Shown here in pieces: positions 37,102 to 48,777 of a stretch of DNA of 64,000 nucleotides. The notes below the pieces were generated by a model, which had not been told where the DNA came from, did no database searches, and saw nothing but the letters and a program-made list of their open reading frames with translations. Source of the stretch: Pseudomonas guangdongensis (GTDB taxonomy: Bacteria; Pseudomonadota; Gammaproteobacteria; Pseudomonadales; Pseudomonadaceae); contig NZ_LT629780.1 in NCBI RefSeq assembly GCF_900105885.1, positions 2,480,001-2,544,000 on the forward strand, read 5' to 3'. The stretch's first letter is position 1. The number at the start of each line of letters is the position of its first letter. Position numbers and translations under genes: made by a program.

Positions 37102-37439
37102 TGCAGGGGTTCCACGGTTAATGGACTTTTCGGGACAAAAAACGGCGGCAAGTATGGAGAAAGCAGGTAGGCATTGCAACGCAACTCCCTGTTGTCAAAG
37201 GAATTGCATGCAAAGCCCGCCACCTGTCCATGCTGGCTGGCGTTTTCGTGGGAGCGCAGGCGGGGTCACGCAAGACGCCGCAAGGTCATATTGTCGCGTT
37301 GCTTTTGTAAGGAAGTGCGACTGACCGGGGAGCTTAGTCCCCTTGTGCGTTGCTGTGAAGGAAACTTCAGGCGGGGTGCGACACTTGGTCGCGCAGTAAA
37401 AGAGGGGCGTAGCGCGTTGCGCGCTACGCCCCTTGCCGC
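37102..37439. other. Intergenic region between the two cbb3 operons
   Basis: 338 bases with no recognisable gene. It contains the ccoN-1 leader and promoter region on the minus strand and the terminator of the ccoNOP-2 transcript at 37404-37432. No TTGAT-N4-ATCAA box is present, unlike the region before ccoN-2. No convincing -35/-10 pair was identified. Confidence 0.7.
37404..37432 (-). terminator. Intrinsic terminator of ccoNOP-2
   Basis: GGGGCGTAGCGCG (37404-37416) pairs perfectly with CGCGCTACGCCCC (37420-37432) around a 3-base loop. On the minus strand TCTTTTAC follows. It begins 7 bases after the ccoP-2 stop and separates the two oxidase operons. Confidence 0.92.
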
Positions 37440-38363
37440 TTATTGAGCGGGTTGCTGCGAGAGGCTGTACACGTAGGCGGCGAGCAGATGCACCTTGTCG
37501 TTGCCCAGGTAGGGTTCCTGGGCAGGCATCTGGCCCTGGCGACCGTTACGGATGGTCTGCTGCAGCTGGGTCAGGCTCGAACCATAGATCCAGCCGGTGC
37601 TGGCGGTCAGGTTGGGTGCGCCCATGGCGGGTACGCCCTTGCCTTCGGCGCCGTGGCAGGCCACACAGTTGGCGGCGAAAATCTGCTGGCCGGCAGCCAG
37701 GTCGGCGCCGTGGCCTTCCGGCAGCGGTAGGCCGGCCAGTTCGCCACGCACGTAGGCGGCGACGTTTTTCACCCCGTCTTCGCCGATGACGGCGACCCAA
37801 CCCGGCATGATGCCGTGACGGCCGGCGAGGATGGAGGCCTTGATGGTTTCCGCCTCGCCACCCCAGCGCCAATGGCTGTCGGTCAGGTTGGGGAAGCCGT
37901 AGCTGCCCTTGGCGTCCGAGCCATGGCACACCGAGCAGTAGGAGGCGAACATGCGCGAGCCCATCTTCAGGGCCTGCTCGTCCTTGGCCACCTCGGCCAC
38001 CGGCATGGCGGCGTACTTGGCGAACAGCGGGCCGTACTCGGCGTCGGCGCGGTCCATTTCGCGCTGCCACTGCTTGACCTGGGTCCAGCCGCCTTCATAG
38101 CCCGGCAGCACGCCTTTCCAGTTGCCCAGGCCCGGGTAGAGCACCAGGTACAGGGCGCCGAAGATCAGGGTGCCGACGAACAGCAGGAACCACCAGCGCG
38201 GCAGCGGGTTGTCGTACTCCTCGATGCCGTCGAACGTGTGACCCATGGTCTGGTCGGTGGTGTCGGGGCGTTGGCCCTTGCGGGTCACGAAGATCAGCCA
38301 TGCCAGCGCCAGCAGGGTGCCGACGGTGAGGATGGTGATGTAGAAACTCCAGAATCCTGTCAT
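37440..38363 (-). CDS. ccoP2: cbb3 cytochrome c oxidase subunit CcoP-2
   Basis: The 307-residue dihaem subunit of the second oxidase. It has the same layout as CcoP-1: two helices around [20 protein letters not shown], haem sites [11 protein letters not shown] and [11 protein letters not shown], and Met ligands in IMPGWVA and QMPAQEP. The region between the haems ([25 protein letters not shown]) differs from CcoP-1. It follows ccoO-2 with only 30 bases between, leaving no room for ccoQ. A strong terminator follows. Confidence 0.96.
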   Translation of the reverse strand: MTGFWSFYITILTVGTLLALAWLIFVTRKGQRPDTTDQTMGHTFDGIEEYDNPLPRWWFLLFVGTLIFGALYLVLYPGLGNWKGVLPGYEGGWTQVKQWQREMDRADAEYGPLFAKYAAMPVAEVAKDEQALKMGSRMFASYCSVCHGSDAKGSYGFPNLTDSHWRWGGEAETIKASILAGRHGIMPGWVAVIGEDGVKNVAAYVRGELAGLPLPEGHGADLAAGQQIFAANCVACHGAEGKGVPAMGAPNLTASTGWIYGSSLTQLQQTIRNGRQGQMPAQEPYLGNDKVHLLAAYVYSLSQQPAQ

Positions 38364-38393
38364 GGATCGTTTACTCCTGGCTGAGGCCGCGCA

Positions 38394-39005
38394 TCAGCGC
38401 TTGTTCTTGATGCTGGTGCCGAGGACCTGCAGGTACGCGACGAGCGCGTCCATTTCGGTCTTGCCCTTGACCGCGTCGCGGGCGCCGGCGATGTCCTCGT
38501 CGGTGTACGGCACGCCCAGGGTACGCAGGGCTTCCATCTTGGCCGCGGTGTGCTTGCCGTCGAGCTGATGCTCGACCAGCCACGGGTAGGACGGCATCTT
38601 CGACTCGGGCACGACGTTGCGCGGGTTGTAGAGGTGCGCGCGGTGCCAGTCGTCGGAGTAGCGGCCGCCGACGCGGGCCAGGTCCGGACCGGTACGCTTG
38701 GAGCCCCAGAGGAACGGATGGTCGTAGACGCTCTCGCCGGCGACCGAGTAGTGGCCGTAGCGCTCGGTCTCGGCGCGGAACGGACGGACCATCTGCGAGT
38801 GGCAGCCGACGCAGCCTTCCTTGATGTAGATGTCGCGGCCTTCCAGCTGCAGCGCGGTGTAGGGCTTGAGGCCCTCGACGGGCTCGGTGGTTTCCTTCTG
38901 GAAGAACAGCGGGACGATCTGGGTCAGACCGCCGATGCTGACGGCGAGAACCATCAGCAGGGCCATCAGGCCGATGTTCTTCTCGATGATTTCATGATTC
39001 TTCAT
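38394..39005 (-). CDS. ccoO2: cbb3 cytochrome c oxidase subunit CcoO-2
   Basis: A 203-residue monohaem subunit identical in protein sequence to CcoO-1 (haem site CVGCH, Met ligand in SKMPSYPW, one N-terminal anchor helix). Its DNA differs from ccoO-1 at only a few positions. It overlaps the ccoN-2 stop by one base. Because the sequences are the same, subunits could in principle be exchanged between the two oxidases. Confidence 0.97.
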   Translation of the reverse strand: MKNHEIIEKNIGLMALLMVLAVSIGGLTQIVPLFFQKETTEPVEGLKPYTALQLEGRDIYIKEGCVGCHSQMVRPFRAETERYGHYSVAGESVYDHPFLWGSKRTGPDLARVGGRYSDDWHRAHLYNPRNVVPESKMPSYPWLVEHQLDGKHTAAKMEALRTLGVPYTDEDIAGARDAVKGKTEMDALVAYLQVLGTSIKNKR

Positions 39006-39847
39006 CAGTGGGCTCCTTGAACCACGAACTGCTCGGCGGCGGCCATTTCATTGGCCTTGGCCACACGCACGGTGCGCCAGACGTTGTAAGCCATCAGCAG
39101 CATGCCGGTGAGGAAGAAAGCGCCGCCGATCATGCGGACCAGGAAGCCGGGGTGGCTGGCTTCGAGGGCTTCGACGAAGGAGTAGGTGAGGGTGCCGTCC
39201 TCGTTGACCGCACGCCACATCAGGCCCTGGGCGATGCCGTTGACCCACATGGAGGCGATGTACAGCACGGTGCCGATGGTGGCGAGCCAGAAGTGGGCGT
39301 TGATCAGGGGGATGCTGTGCATCTCCTTGCGGCCGAACACTTTCGGGATCAGGTGGTACAGCGAGCCGATGGACACCATGGCGACCCAGCCGAGGGCGCC
39401 GGCGTGGACGTGGCCGATGGTCCAGTCGGTGTAGTGGGACAGTGCGTTGACGGTCTTGATGGCCATCATCGGGCCTTCGAAGGTGGACATGCCGTAGAAG
39501 GCGAGGGAGACCACCAGGAAGCGCAGGATCGGGTCATGGCGCAGTTTGTGCCAGGCCCCGGAGAGGGTCATCATGCCGTTGATCATGCCGCCCCAGCTTG
39601 GCGCCAGCAGGATCACCGACATCACCATGCCCAGCGACTGGGCCCAGTCGGGCAGGGCGGTGTAGTGCAGGTGGTGCGGGCCGGCCCAGATGTACAGGGT
39701 GATCAGCGCCCAGAAGTGGACGATGGACAGGCGGTAGGAGTAGACCGGGCGTTCGGCCTGCTTGGGCACGAAGTAGTACATCATGCCGAGGAAGCCGGTG
39801 GTGAGGAAGAAGCCCACGGCGTTGTGGCCGTACCACCACTGGATCAT
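38401..39847 (-). repeat. Near-identical copy B of the ccoO/ccoN tract
   Basis: Partner of the tract at 35055-36501. The downstream edge lies at the last codons of ccoO-2 and the upstream edge in ccoN-2 near the codons for QWWYGHN, beyond which the ccoN paralogues differ at many positions. Confidence 0.9.
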
Positions 39848-40447
39848 CGCGTCGGTGGCGCCGGCATACAGCGAGTAGGACTTGGTGAAGGTGACCGGGA
39901 TCTCCAGGTTGTTGACGATGTGCAGCATCGCCGTCACCAGGATGAAGGCACCGAAGAACCAGTTGCCCACGTAGATGTGCTTGCTCTTGCGCTGCATTAC
40001 GGTGCCGAAGAACACCACCGCGTAGGAGACCCACACCACGGCGATCAGGATGTCGATCGGCCACTCCAGCTCGGCGTACTCCTTGGAGGAGGTATAGCCC
40101 AGCGGCAGGGTGATGGCGGCGAGGAGGATGACGGCCTGCCAGCCCCAGAAGGTGAAGGCGACCAGCGGACCGCCGAACAGGCGGGTCTGGCAGGTGCGCT
40201 GCACCGCGTAGTAGGAAGTGGCGAACAGGGCGCAACCACCGAAGGCGAAGATCACCGCGTTGGTGTGCAGGGGGCGCAGACGGCCGAAACTGGTCCAGGG
40301 CAGGTCGAAGTTCAGACTCGGCCAGACCAGTTGTGCGGCGATCAGTACGCCGAGCCCCATCCCGACGATTCCCCAGATCACCGTCATGATGGCGAACTGG
40401 CGAACCACCCTGTAGTTATAAGCAGTCCTGAGATTTGCTGTGCTCAT
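39005..40447 (-). CDS. ccoN2: cbb3 cytochrome c oxidase catalytic subunit CcoN-2
   Basis: The 480-residue catalytic subunit of the second oxidase. Its first half differs from CcoN-1 at scattered sites (start [38 protein letters not shown]), while the last 270 residues differ at only two positions (Ser for Gly in WAQSLGM, Val for Thr in YNVWR). All haem and copper ligands are kept. It heads ccoNOP-2. A perfect Anr box lies 77-90 bases upstream, so this is the low-oxygen-induced operon, as cco-2 is in P. aeruginosa. Confidence 0.97.
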   Translation of the reverse strand: MSTANLRTAYNYRVVRQFAIMTVIWGIVGMGLGVLIAAQLVWPSLNFDLPWTSFGRLRPLHTNAVIFAFGGCALFATSYYAVQRTCQTRLFGGPLVAFTFWGWQAVILLAAITLPLGYTSSKEYAELEWPIDILIAVVWVSYAVVFFGTVMQRKSKHIYVGNWFFGAFILVTAMLHIVNNLEIPVTFTKSYSLYAGATDAMIQWWYGHNAVGFFLTTGFLGMMYYFVPKQAERPVYSYRLSIVHFWALITLYIWAGPHHLHYTALPDWAQSLGMVMSVILLAPSWGGMINGMMTLSGAWHKLRHDPILRFLVVSLAFYGMSTFEGPMMAIKTVNALSHYTDWTIGHVHAGALGWVAMVSIGSLYHLIPKVFGRKEMHSIPLINAHFWLATIGTVLYIASMWVNGIAQGLMWRAVNEDGTLTYSFVEALEASHPGFLVRMIGGAFFLTGMLLMAYNVWRTVRVAKANEMAAAEQFVVQGAH

Positions 40448-40523
40448 TTTGGAGGTTCCACGACTAATGGGCTTTGATCGGAAAAGATCAGCGTCAGGAT
40501 GGATAAACCGCTATGGCAAGATG

Positions 40524-40537
40524 TTGATACAAATCAA
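40524..40537. promoter_or_regulatory. Anr/Fnr box upstream of ccoN-2
   Basis: TTGATACAAATCAA is an exact TTGAT-N4-ATCAA site in the divergent region between ccoN-2 and the hydrolase gene, centred about 83 bases before the ccoN-2 ATG. It should confer Anr-dependent low-oxygen induction on ccoNOP-2. Confidence 0.92.
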
Positions 40538-40564
40538 AGCCCTATCGAGCGTGAGGGATTAGCG

Positions 40565-41197
40565 ATGAATTTTTCCGGCCTGATGTGGTCTGTGCCGCCG
40601 GACGAGGTGCGCGGGCGGCTGATTCTGGCCCATGGGGCGGGCGCGCCGATGGACAGCCCGTTCATGACCGGGATGAGCGAGCGGCTGGCCGGGCGCGGCA
40701 TCCTTGTGGCGCGTTTCGAGTTTCCCTACATGGCGCAGCGGCGCCAGGGCGGTGGCAAGCGCCCGCCCAACCCGCAGTCACAATTGCTGGAGTGCTGGCG
40801 GACGATCTGGCGGGAGGTGAACGCCGAGGCGTCGGGCGACTGGGCGATCGGCGGCAAGTCGATGGGCGGGCGCATGGCCAGCCTGCTGGCCGACGAGCTG
40901 GGGGCGGCGGCGCTGATCTGTCTCGGCTACCCGTTCCATGCCGCCGGCAAGCCCGAGCGGCCGCGCGTCGAGCATCTGGCCGACCTGCAGACGCCGACGC
41001 TGATCGTCCAGGGCGAGCGCGATGCGCTGGGCAACCGCGAGCGGGTCGCCGGCTATGCGCTGTCGCCCGCGATCCGGCTGCACTGGCTGGCGGCCGGCGA
41101 TCACGACCTCAAGCCGCTCAAGGCCTCCGGGTACACTCACGCCGCGCATCTGGACAGCGCTGCGGCACAGGTTGCAGCCTTCTTCGTGGCGGAGTGA
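40565..41197 (+). CDS. Alpha/beta-family hydrolase of the KANL3/Tex30 type
   Basis: A 210-residue small alpha/beta hydrolase. The family pattern ILAHGAGAPMDSPFM, FEFPYMAQRR, the nucleophile elbow GGKSMGGRMASL and the acid/His segments QGERDALGN and GDHDLKP are present, so the catalytic triad appears complete. Substrate unknown; members are predicted dienelactone-hydrolase-like enzymes. The start at 40565 (MNFSGLMWSV) was preferred to one at 40499, because the longer form would run through the Anr box. It is divergent from ccoNOP-2 and convergent with acnA. Confidence 0.8.
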   Translation: MNFSGLMWSVPPDEVRGRLILAHGAGAPMDSPFMTGMSERLAGRGILVARFEFPYMAQRRQGGGKRPPNPQSQLLECWRTIWREVNAEASGDWAIGGKSMGGRMASLLADELGAAALICLGYPFHAAGKPERPRVEHLADLQTPTLIVQGERDALGNRERVAGYALSPAIRLHWLAAGDHDLKPLKASGYTHAAHLDSAAAQVAAFFVAE

Positions 41198-41206
41198 CGG
41201 TCGTAC

Positions 41207-43882
<2,676 letters not shown>

Positions 43883-44089
43883 GGCGCGATCCTCCCAGTC
43901 GTCATGCGAGCCGCGGCTGGCGCCGGGTGCGCTGCGTGTCGTCCCGGCCGCGCAGCAGGGCGCCGGCGCGGACTGGAAAGGCAAGCCTAGCCCGGTGCAG
44001 GGCGCGGCGCCCGTGCGGCGGATGACCGGCGCGCGACTTTGCGCGACAATGCCGGCCCGTTATCCGCCGGCCCCGTTCGTGAGAGTTCC

Positions 44090-44329
44090 ATGACCCAGCA
44101 ACCCGACGCCGTTCTCGATGCCACCGGCCTGCACTGCCCCGAGCCGGTGATGATGCTGCACAACAAGGTGCGCGACCTGCCGGCCGGCGGCCTGCTCAAG
44201 GTGATCGCCACCGACCCCTCGACCCGTCGCGACATTCCCAAGTTCTGCCTGTTCCTCGGCCACGAGCTACTGGAACAGCAGGAAGAGGCGGGCACCTACC
44301 TGTACTGGATCCGCAAGAAGCTCGACTGA
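44090..44329 (+). CDS. tusA: TusA-family sulfurtransferase
   Basis: A 79-residue sulfur carrier with the active Cys C16 in [21 protein letters not shown]. The [13 protein letters not shown] segment also fits E. coli TusA, which transfers sulfur from IscS for tRNA 2-thiouridine synthesis. The ATG at 44090 follows GAGAG. It is divergent from acnA with a 207-base gap in which no other feature was recognised. TusA proper and TusA-like paralogues cannot be told apart with certainty, but the length favours TusA. Confidence 0.9.
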   Translation: MTQQPDAVLDATGLHCPEPVMMLHNKVRDLPAGGLLKVIATDPSTRRDIPKFCLFLGHELLEQQEEAGTYLYWIRKKLD

Positions 44330-44395
44330 TATGCACTGCCCGGCAGGCGCACGCGCGCTTGTCGGGGAAGGCTCTACGCCGAGTCCGTGGCCGGC

Positions 44396-45460
44396 CTAGC
44401 GCCGGCTTGCGTCCCAGCCGCTCTGTCCCGGCGCCAGCTGGCAGCGGCGCAGGCTGTCCTGCCAGGCCTGCACGTGGCGCTGGCTGGCGGCGTTCAGCCC
44501 GCTCCATAGCGAGTGCTCGGTGCCGGCCAGTGCCAGCAGGTAGTCGCGGCTGGCGCTCGGGATGCCGGGGGCGCCGGCCAGCCGCCGCAGGGCGGCGCTC
44601 CAGCGCTGCCCGCGCTGATGAACCGTGGCCAGATAGGGCTGCAACTGCCCGGCGTAGTATTTGACGAACAGGTTCTGCATGAGCCGCCCGCGTGGCGTCG
44701 GCCGGCCCTGTGGGCACAGCGGGCGCGTGGCCTGACGTCGCTCCAGCAGCTCGCTGCCGGCCTCCAGCGTAGCTGTCAGGCGCTGCAGGCTGGTGATCAG
44801 CTCTGGGCCGCCGGAGCTGGCGTGCAGGGCGAAGAACAGTTCGTCCAGGGCCTCCGGCGCCGGTGGCAGGGCTGCCGGCAAGTGCGTGCCGATCTCTGCC
44901 AGGCGTTCGAGGGCGAGCAGCGCGGCCTCGTCGCCGGGGGCCTCGGGCGCCAGCGCGCGCGGGGCGAAGCGTAGGTACTGCTCGACCTCGGGGCCGGCGT
45001 TGACGGCGTTCCAGAATACCGCCGGGAGCTGCTCGCGCTTGGCTGCCAGCAGCGCCTGCAGGGTGTCGCGGGTTGCGGCGTCGGCGGGGCGCGCCAGCAC
45101 CGGCAGACAGTCCTGCAGCGCCGCGATCAGCTGCCCTTCGTAGCCCAGACGGCGACTGGCGACCATCTGCTTGCCCAGGCTGTTGTTGCGCTCGGCGATC
45201 AGTTGCTGCAAACGCGGGCAGCGATGCATGTCGATCAGCAGGTCGAGCAGGCCGATACGCAGCTCCGGCGTCGCCAGCAGGCGCTCGCGGCGTGGCGGCA
45301 TGCGCCACTGTTCCAGACTGGCGGGCGGTGCGGCCGCAAGGTCGAGTTCCAGGCCGTTGGCCAGGCGGGCGAGATAGTCGTCCTGCAGCGCCTGGCCCGG
45401 ATCTCCCGGCTGGCACGCGGCCAGCAGCAGGAGCAGGGCGAGCAGGACGCCGCGCCGCAT
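44396..45460 (-). CDS. Lipoprotein, DUF3080-like
   Basis: A 354-residue exported protein. The signal peptide MRRGVLLALLLLLAACQPG carries a lipobox (LAAC, Cys at residue 16), so it is probably a lipoprotein. The mature part is mostly helical, begins LQDDYLARLANGLE and contains CPRLQQLIAERNNSLGKQM, as recalled for DUF3080 proteins. Function unknown. It starts one base after the MATE transporter gene ends, so the two are likely co-transcribed. Confidence 0.75.
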   Translation of the reverse strand: MRRGVLLALLLLLAACQPGDPGQALQDDYLARLANGLELDLAAAPPASLEQWRMPPRRERLLATPELRIGLLDLLIDMHRCPRLQQLIAERNNSLGKQMVASRRLGYEGQLIAALQDCLPVLARPADAATRDTLQALLAAKREQLPAVFWNAVNAGPEVEQYLRFAPRALAPEAPGDEAALLALERLAEIGTHLPAALPPAPEALDELFFALHASSGGPELITSLQRLTATLEAGSELLERRQATRPLCPQGRPTPRGRLMQNLFVKYYAGQLQPYLATVHQRGQRWSAALRRLAGAPGIPSASRDYLLALAGTEHSLWSGLNAASQRHVQAWQDSLRRCQLAPGQSGWDASRR

Positions 45461-45461
45461 C

Positions 45462-46859
45462 TCAGCGGCTCCGGGCGGCGCGGATGCTGCGCCGCGCGCA
45501 GCCGCTCAGGCGCCAGCCGAGCAGGAGCGCGGCGCAGGTCAGGCCGACCACCAGGCCCTGCCACAGCCCGGCGGGGCCGCTGGGCTGTCCCAGCCAGTCG
45601 CTCAGGCCCAACGCATAGCCGACCGGTAGGCCGATACCCCAGTAGGCCAGCAGGGTGATCAGCATGGTCACGCGGGTGTCCTGATAGCCGCGCAGGGCGC
45701 CGGCGGCGGTCACCTGGATGGCGTCGGAGAACTGGAACAGCGCCGAGTAGACGATCAGGCCCGCGGCCAGGGCGACCACCTGCGGGTCGCTGGTGTACAG
45801 GCGGGCGATGGCCTCGCGCAGCGGCAGCATCAGGCTCGCCGAGCAGCAGGCGTAGGCCAGCGCTAGCAGCATCGCGGTGCCGGCGGCGAAGCGCGCATCG
45901 CGCGGCGCGCCGCGCCCGAGGGCCTGGCCGACCCGTACGGTGGCGGCCATCGCCAGCGAGTAGGGGATCATGAAGATCATCGAGGAGAAGTTCAGCGCGA
46001 TCTGGTGGCCGGCGACCACGGTGGCGCCGAGGCTGCCGATCAGCAGGGCGATCACCGAGAAGATGCTGGCCTCGGCGAACACCGAGATGCCGATCGGCAG
46101 GCCGACGCCCAGCAGCGGGCGCATCGCCGCCGGCTGCGGCGCCTCGAAGCGGGTGAACAACTGGCTGCTGCGGTACACCGGCGCCCAGCGCACCCACAGC
46201 AGCATGCCGCCGAGTAGGAACCACATCACCAGCGCGGTGGCCCAGCCGCAGCCGACACCGCCCATGGCCGGTACGCCCAGCTTGCCGTAGATGAACACGT
46301 AGTTGGCCGGGATGTTCAGCAGCAGGCCGAGCATGCCGAGCACCATGCTCGGCCGCGTGCGCCCCAGGCCGTCGCTGAAGCAGCGCAGTACCTGATAGAG
46401 GGCGACGGCGGGGAAGCCGACAGCAACCGCCTGCAGGTAGCCCATCGCCGGATCGATCAGCGCCGCATCCACCTGCATCATCTGCAGCAGAGGGCGTGCG
46501 CCCCACAGTAAGCCGCCTGCCAGCAGGCCGACCAGCAGGCCCAGCCACAGCCCCTGGCGGACCAGCGGGCCGATGCGCGCGAAGTCGCCGGCGCCGGCAT
46601 GGCGGGCGACCTTGGCGGTGACGGCCATCAGGATGCCGGTCATCAGCAGGAACACCGGCACCCAGATCGAGTTGCCCAGTGCCACGGCAGCCAGGTCGTG
46701 GGCGCTGACCCGGCCGGCCATCAGGGTATCGACGAAGCCCATGGCGGTGTGCGCCAGCTGGGCGATGATGATCGGCACGGCCAGGCCCAGCAGGGTGCGG
46801 AGTTCGCGGAGGGTACGGCGCGGGCGGGAGAGTGCGGGGGTGGTACTGGGAATGGACAT
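45462..46859 (-). CDS. MATE family multidrug efflux transporter (NorM-like)
   Basis: A 465-residue membrane protein with twelve predicted helices in two related halves. The first half contains LGLAVPIIIAQLAHTAMGFVDTLMAG with the conserved Asp of MATE pumps; the second half has the corresponding GVGLPIGISVFAEASIF. It is expected to export cationic drugs using a sodium or proton gradient, similar to PmpM/NorM of Pseudomonas. The start MSIPSTTPALSRPRR was chosen because upstream in-frame sequence is Arg-rich and unlike the family. It is divergent from pdxB. Confidence 0.9.
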   Translation of the reverse strand: MSIPSTTPALSRPRRTLRELRTLLGLAVPIIIAQLAHTAMGFVDTLMAGRVSAHDLAAVALGNSIWVPVFLLMTGILMAVTAKVARHAGAGDFARIGPLVRQGLWLGLLVGLLAGGLLWGARPLLQMMQVDAALIDPAMGYLQAVAVGFPAVALYQVLRCFSDGLGRTRPSMVLGMLGLLLNIPANYVFIYGKLGVPAMGGVGCGWATALVMWFLLGGMLLWVRWAPVYRSSQLFTRFEAPQPAAMRPLLGVGLPIGISVFAEASIFSVIALLIGSLGATVVAGHQIALNFSSMIFMIPYSLAMAATVRVGQALGRGAPRDARFAAGTAMLLALAYACCSASLMLPLREAIARLYTSDPQVVALAAGLIVYSALFQFSDAIQVTAAGALRGYQDTRVTMLITLLAYWGIGLPVGYALGLSDWLGQPSGPAGLWQGLVVGLTCAALLLGWRLSGCARRSIRAARSR

Positions 46860-46980
46860 CGTGGGGCCTCGACAAGCAGCGGCCAGTCTACGCCGGGGCT
46901 TGCGACGCGGCCAGCGGCAGCTGCCGTGGCGCGGCGAAACTGCGCTAGAGTGACGGCATTTCTGCACCGGAGCCCTGCCC

Positions 46981-48129
46981 ATGCGCCTGCTGGCCGACGA
47001 GAACATCCCCCTGCTCGATCCCTTCTTCGCCGCCTTCGGCGAAATTCGCCGGCTGCCCGGTCGCGGCATCGACCGTACGGCGCTGGCCGATGTCGACGCG
47101 CTGTTGGTGCGCTCGGTGACCCGGGTCGATCACGCCTTGCTGGAAGGCACGCCGGTGCGTTTCGTCGGCACCTGCACCATCGGCACCGACCATCTGGATC
47201 TCGACTATTTCGCCGAGGCCGGCATCGCTTGGTCCAGCGCGCCGGGCTGCAACGCCCGCGGGGTGGTCGACTACGTGCTGGGCGCCGTGCTGGCCCTGGC
47301 CGAGCGCAGCGGCGCCGATCCGGCGCAGCGCACCTACGGCGTGGTCGGCGCCGGACAGGTGGGTGGGCGGCTGGTCGAGGTGCTGCGCGGACTCGGCTGG
47401 CAGGTGCTGGTCTGCGACCCGCTGCGGGCGGTGCGCGAAGAGGGCGACTTCGTCGATCTGGAAGAGATCGTTGAGCGCTGCGATGCGATCAGCCTGCATA
47501 CGCCGCTGCAGCGCGATGGCGCGCACGCCACCTGGCACCTGCTCGATGCCGAGCGCCTGCGCCGCCTGCGGCCGGGCTGCTGGCTGATCAACGCCAGCCG
47601 CGGCGCGGTGATCGACAATGCCGCGCTCAAGGCCCATCTACAGGCCGGTGTCGATCTGCAGGTGGTGCTGGACGTCTGGGAGGGCGAGCCGCAGGTCGAC
47701 CCCGAACTGGCCGCGCTGTGCCGGCTGGCGACGCCGCATATCGCCGGCTACAGCCTGGACGGCAAGCTACGCGGTACCGAGCAGATCTATCGGGCGTTCT
47801 GTGCCTGGCGCGGGGTGCCGGCGGCGGTGCGGCTGGAGACGTTGCTGCCGCCGCCCTGGCTGGGCGAGCTGGCCCTGCACGGCGATGCCGATCCGGCCTG
47901 GGCGCTGGCAACCCTGTGCCGGGCGGTGTACGACCCGCGCAGCGACGATGCGGCGTTCCGGCGCAGCCTGCTCGGCAGCGCCGAGGCGCGGCGCGCCGGT
48001 TTCGACCTGCTGCGCAAGCACTATCCGCCGCGGCGGGAAATTCCCGGTCTGACGGTGCGGGTGGCGGAGGGCGCTGCCGCCCCGGCGCTGCGTCGGCAAC
48101 TGGCGGCGCTGGGCGTGAGGCTCGGCTGA
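46981..48129 (+). CDS. pdxB: Erythronate-4-phosphate dehydrogenase
   Basis: A 382-residue D-2-hydroxyacid dehydrogenase acting in pyridoxal-5-phosphate synthesis. The N terminus [21 protein letters not shown] is diagnostic of PdxB. The NAD-binding motif is [12 protein letters not shown]; catalytic residues lie in [10 protein letters not shown] (Arg), LDVWEGEPQ (Glu) and [12 protein letters not shown] (His). The C-terminal extra domain for dimerisation is present. Monocistronic; the next gene is convergent and touches its stop. Confidence 0.96.
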   Translation: MRLLADENIPLLDPFFAAFGEIRRLPGRGIDRTALADVDALLVRSVTRVDHALLEGTPVRFVGTCTIGTDHLDLDYFAEAGIAWSSAPGCNARGVVDYVLGAVLALAERSGADPAQRTYGVVGAGQVGGRLVEVLRGLGWQVLVCDPLRAVREEGDFVDLEEIVERCDAISLHTPLQRDGAHATWHLLDAERLRRLRPGCWLINASRGAVIDNAALKAHLQAGVDLQVVLDVWEGEPQVDPELAALCRLATPHIAGYSLDGKLRGTEQIYRAFCAWRGVPAAVRLETLLPPPWLGELALHGDADPAWALATLCRAVYDPRSDDAAFRRSLLGSAEARRAGFDLLRKHYPPRREIPGLTVRVAEGAAAPALRRQLAALGVRLG

Positions 48130-48312
48130 TCAGCCGAACAGGAAGCGCCGGCGTGGCTTGTCGGCCTGCTCCAGTTGGCGGCAGGCCTGCAGGATCATCT
48201 GTTCGGTGATCGGGATTTCGCGGCCCCGGGCGTCGATGATGGCGCCCAGATGCTGCTGGCGCAGCGGCTGGCTGAGATGACGGCGAGGGCTGGCGGGTGC
48301 GGCGCTGGACAT
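48130..48312 (-). CDS. Small conserved-looking hypothetical protein (60 aa)
   Basis: A 60-residue frame starting MSSAAPASPRR, ending KPRRRFLFG, with a central IDARGREIPITEQMILQACRQLEQ. The middle looks like a real folded helix-bearing segment. Its stop abuts the pdxB stop (base 48130 follows 48129) in convergent orientation. Codon bias matches neighbours. A GGAGCATCCGCC leader gives a weak ribosome site. No function can be assigned. Confidence 0.55.
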   Translation of the reverse strand: MSSAAPASPRRHLSQPLRQQHLGAIIDARGREIPITEQMILQACRQLEQADKPRRRFLFG

Positions 48313-48396
48313 GGCGGATGCTCCTGACTGTGCTTGCTGGCAGTCTAGGGGCGGTAGATGACGGGGCGGTGACGGTCCGGCGACGTGTGGAAGACA

Positions 48397-48418
48397 GATG
48401 CCCGCGGGGGCGGGCATC
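48397..48418 (-). terminator. Terminator of ppnP
   Basis: GATGCCCGC (48397-48405) pairs with GCGGGCATC (48410-48418) around GGGG, 17 bases after the ppnP stop on the minus strand. It is a compact GC hairpin with a weak T-run. Confidence 0.75.
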
Positions 48419-48435
48419 CGGGAGGGGTGCCGGAC

Positions 48436-48717
48436 TCAGCGGTATTCGCAGAGGTAGGCAGTGTCCTGGGCGACCTTGAGCTGGAATTTGCTGTCGGCCG
48501 GCACGTCGAACTTGCTGCCGGCGGCGAAGGTTTCCCAGGCCTCGGCGCCCGGCAGCTTGACGGTCAGGGCGCCGGCGATCACGTGCATCACCTCGGCCTT
48601 GGCGGTGCCGAACTCGTATTCGCCGGGGGCCATCACGCCGACGGTAGCCGGACCTTCGTTCATCTCGAAGGCGATGGATTTGACGGTGCCGTCGAAGTAC
48701 TCGTTGACCTTGAACAT
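48436..48717 (-). CDS. ppnP: Pyrimidine/purine nucleoside phosphorylase PpnP
   Basis: A 93-residue cupin-fold enzyme (formerly YaiE/DUF1255) that cleaves several nucleosides with phosphate. [34 protein letters not shown] and AYLCEYR match the family end to end and the length is identical to E. coli. Probably monocistronic, with a terminator behind it; the upstream neighbour is the HD-GYP gene, 60 bases away on the same strand. Confidence 0.95.
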   Translation of the reverse strand: MFKVNEYFDGTVKSIAFEMNEGPATVGVMAPGEYEFGTAKAEVMHVIAGALTVKLPGAEAWETFAAGSKFDVPADSKFQLKVAQDTAYLCEYR

Positions 48718-48777
48718 GCGGGCCTCGCAGGAAGGAAATAAAAGGGCGCGCCAGTATGCCCAAGCTGTCCGGTGGCG

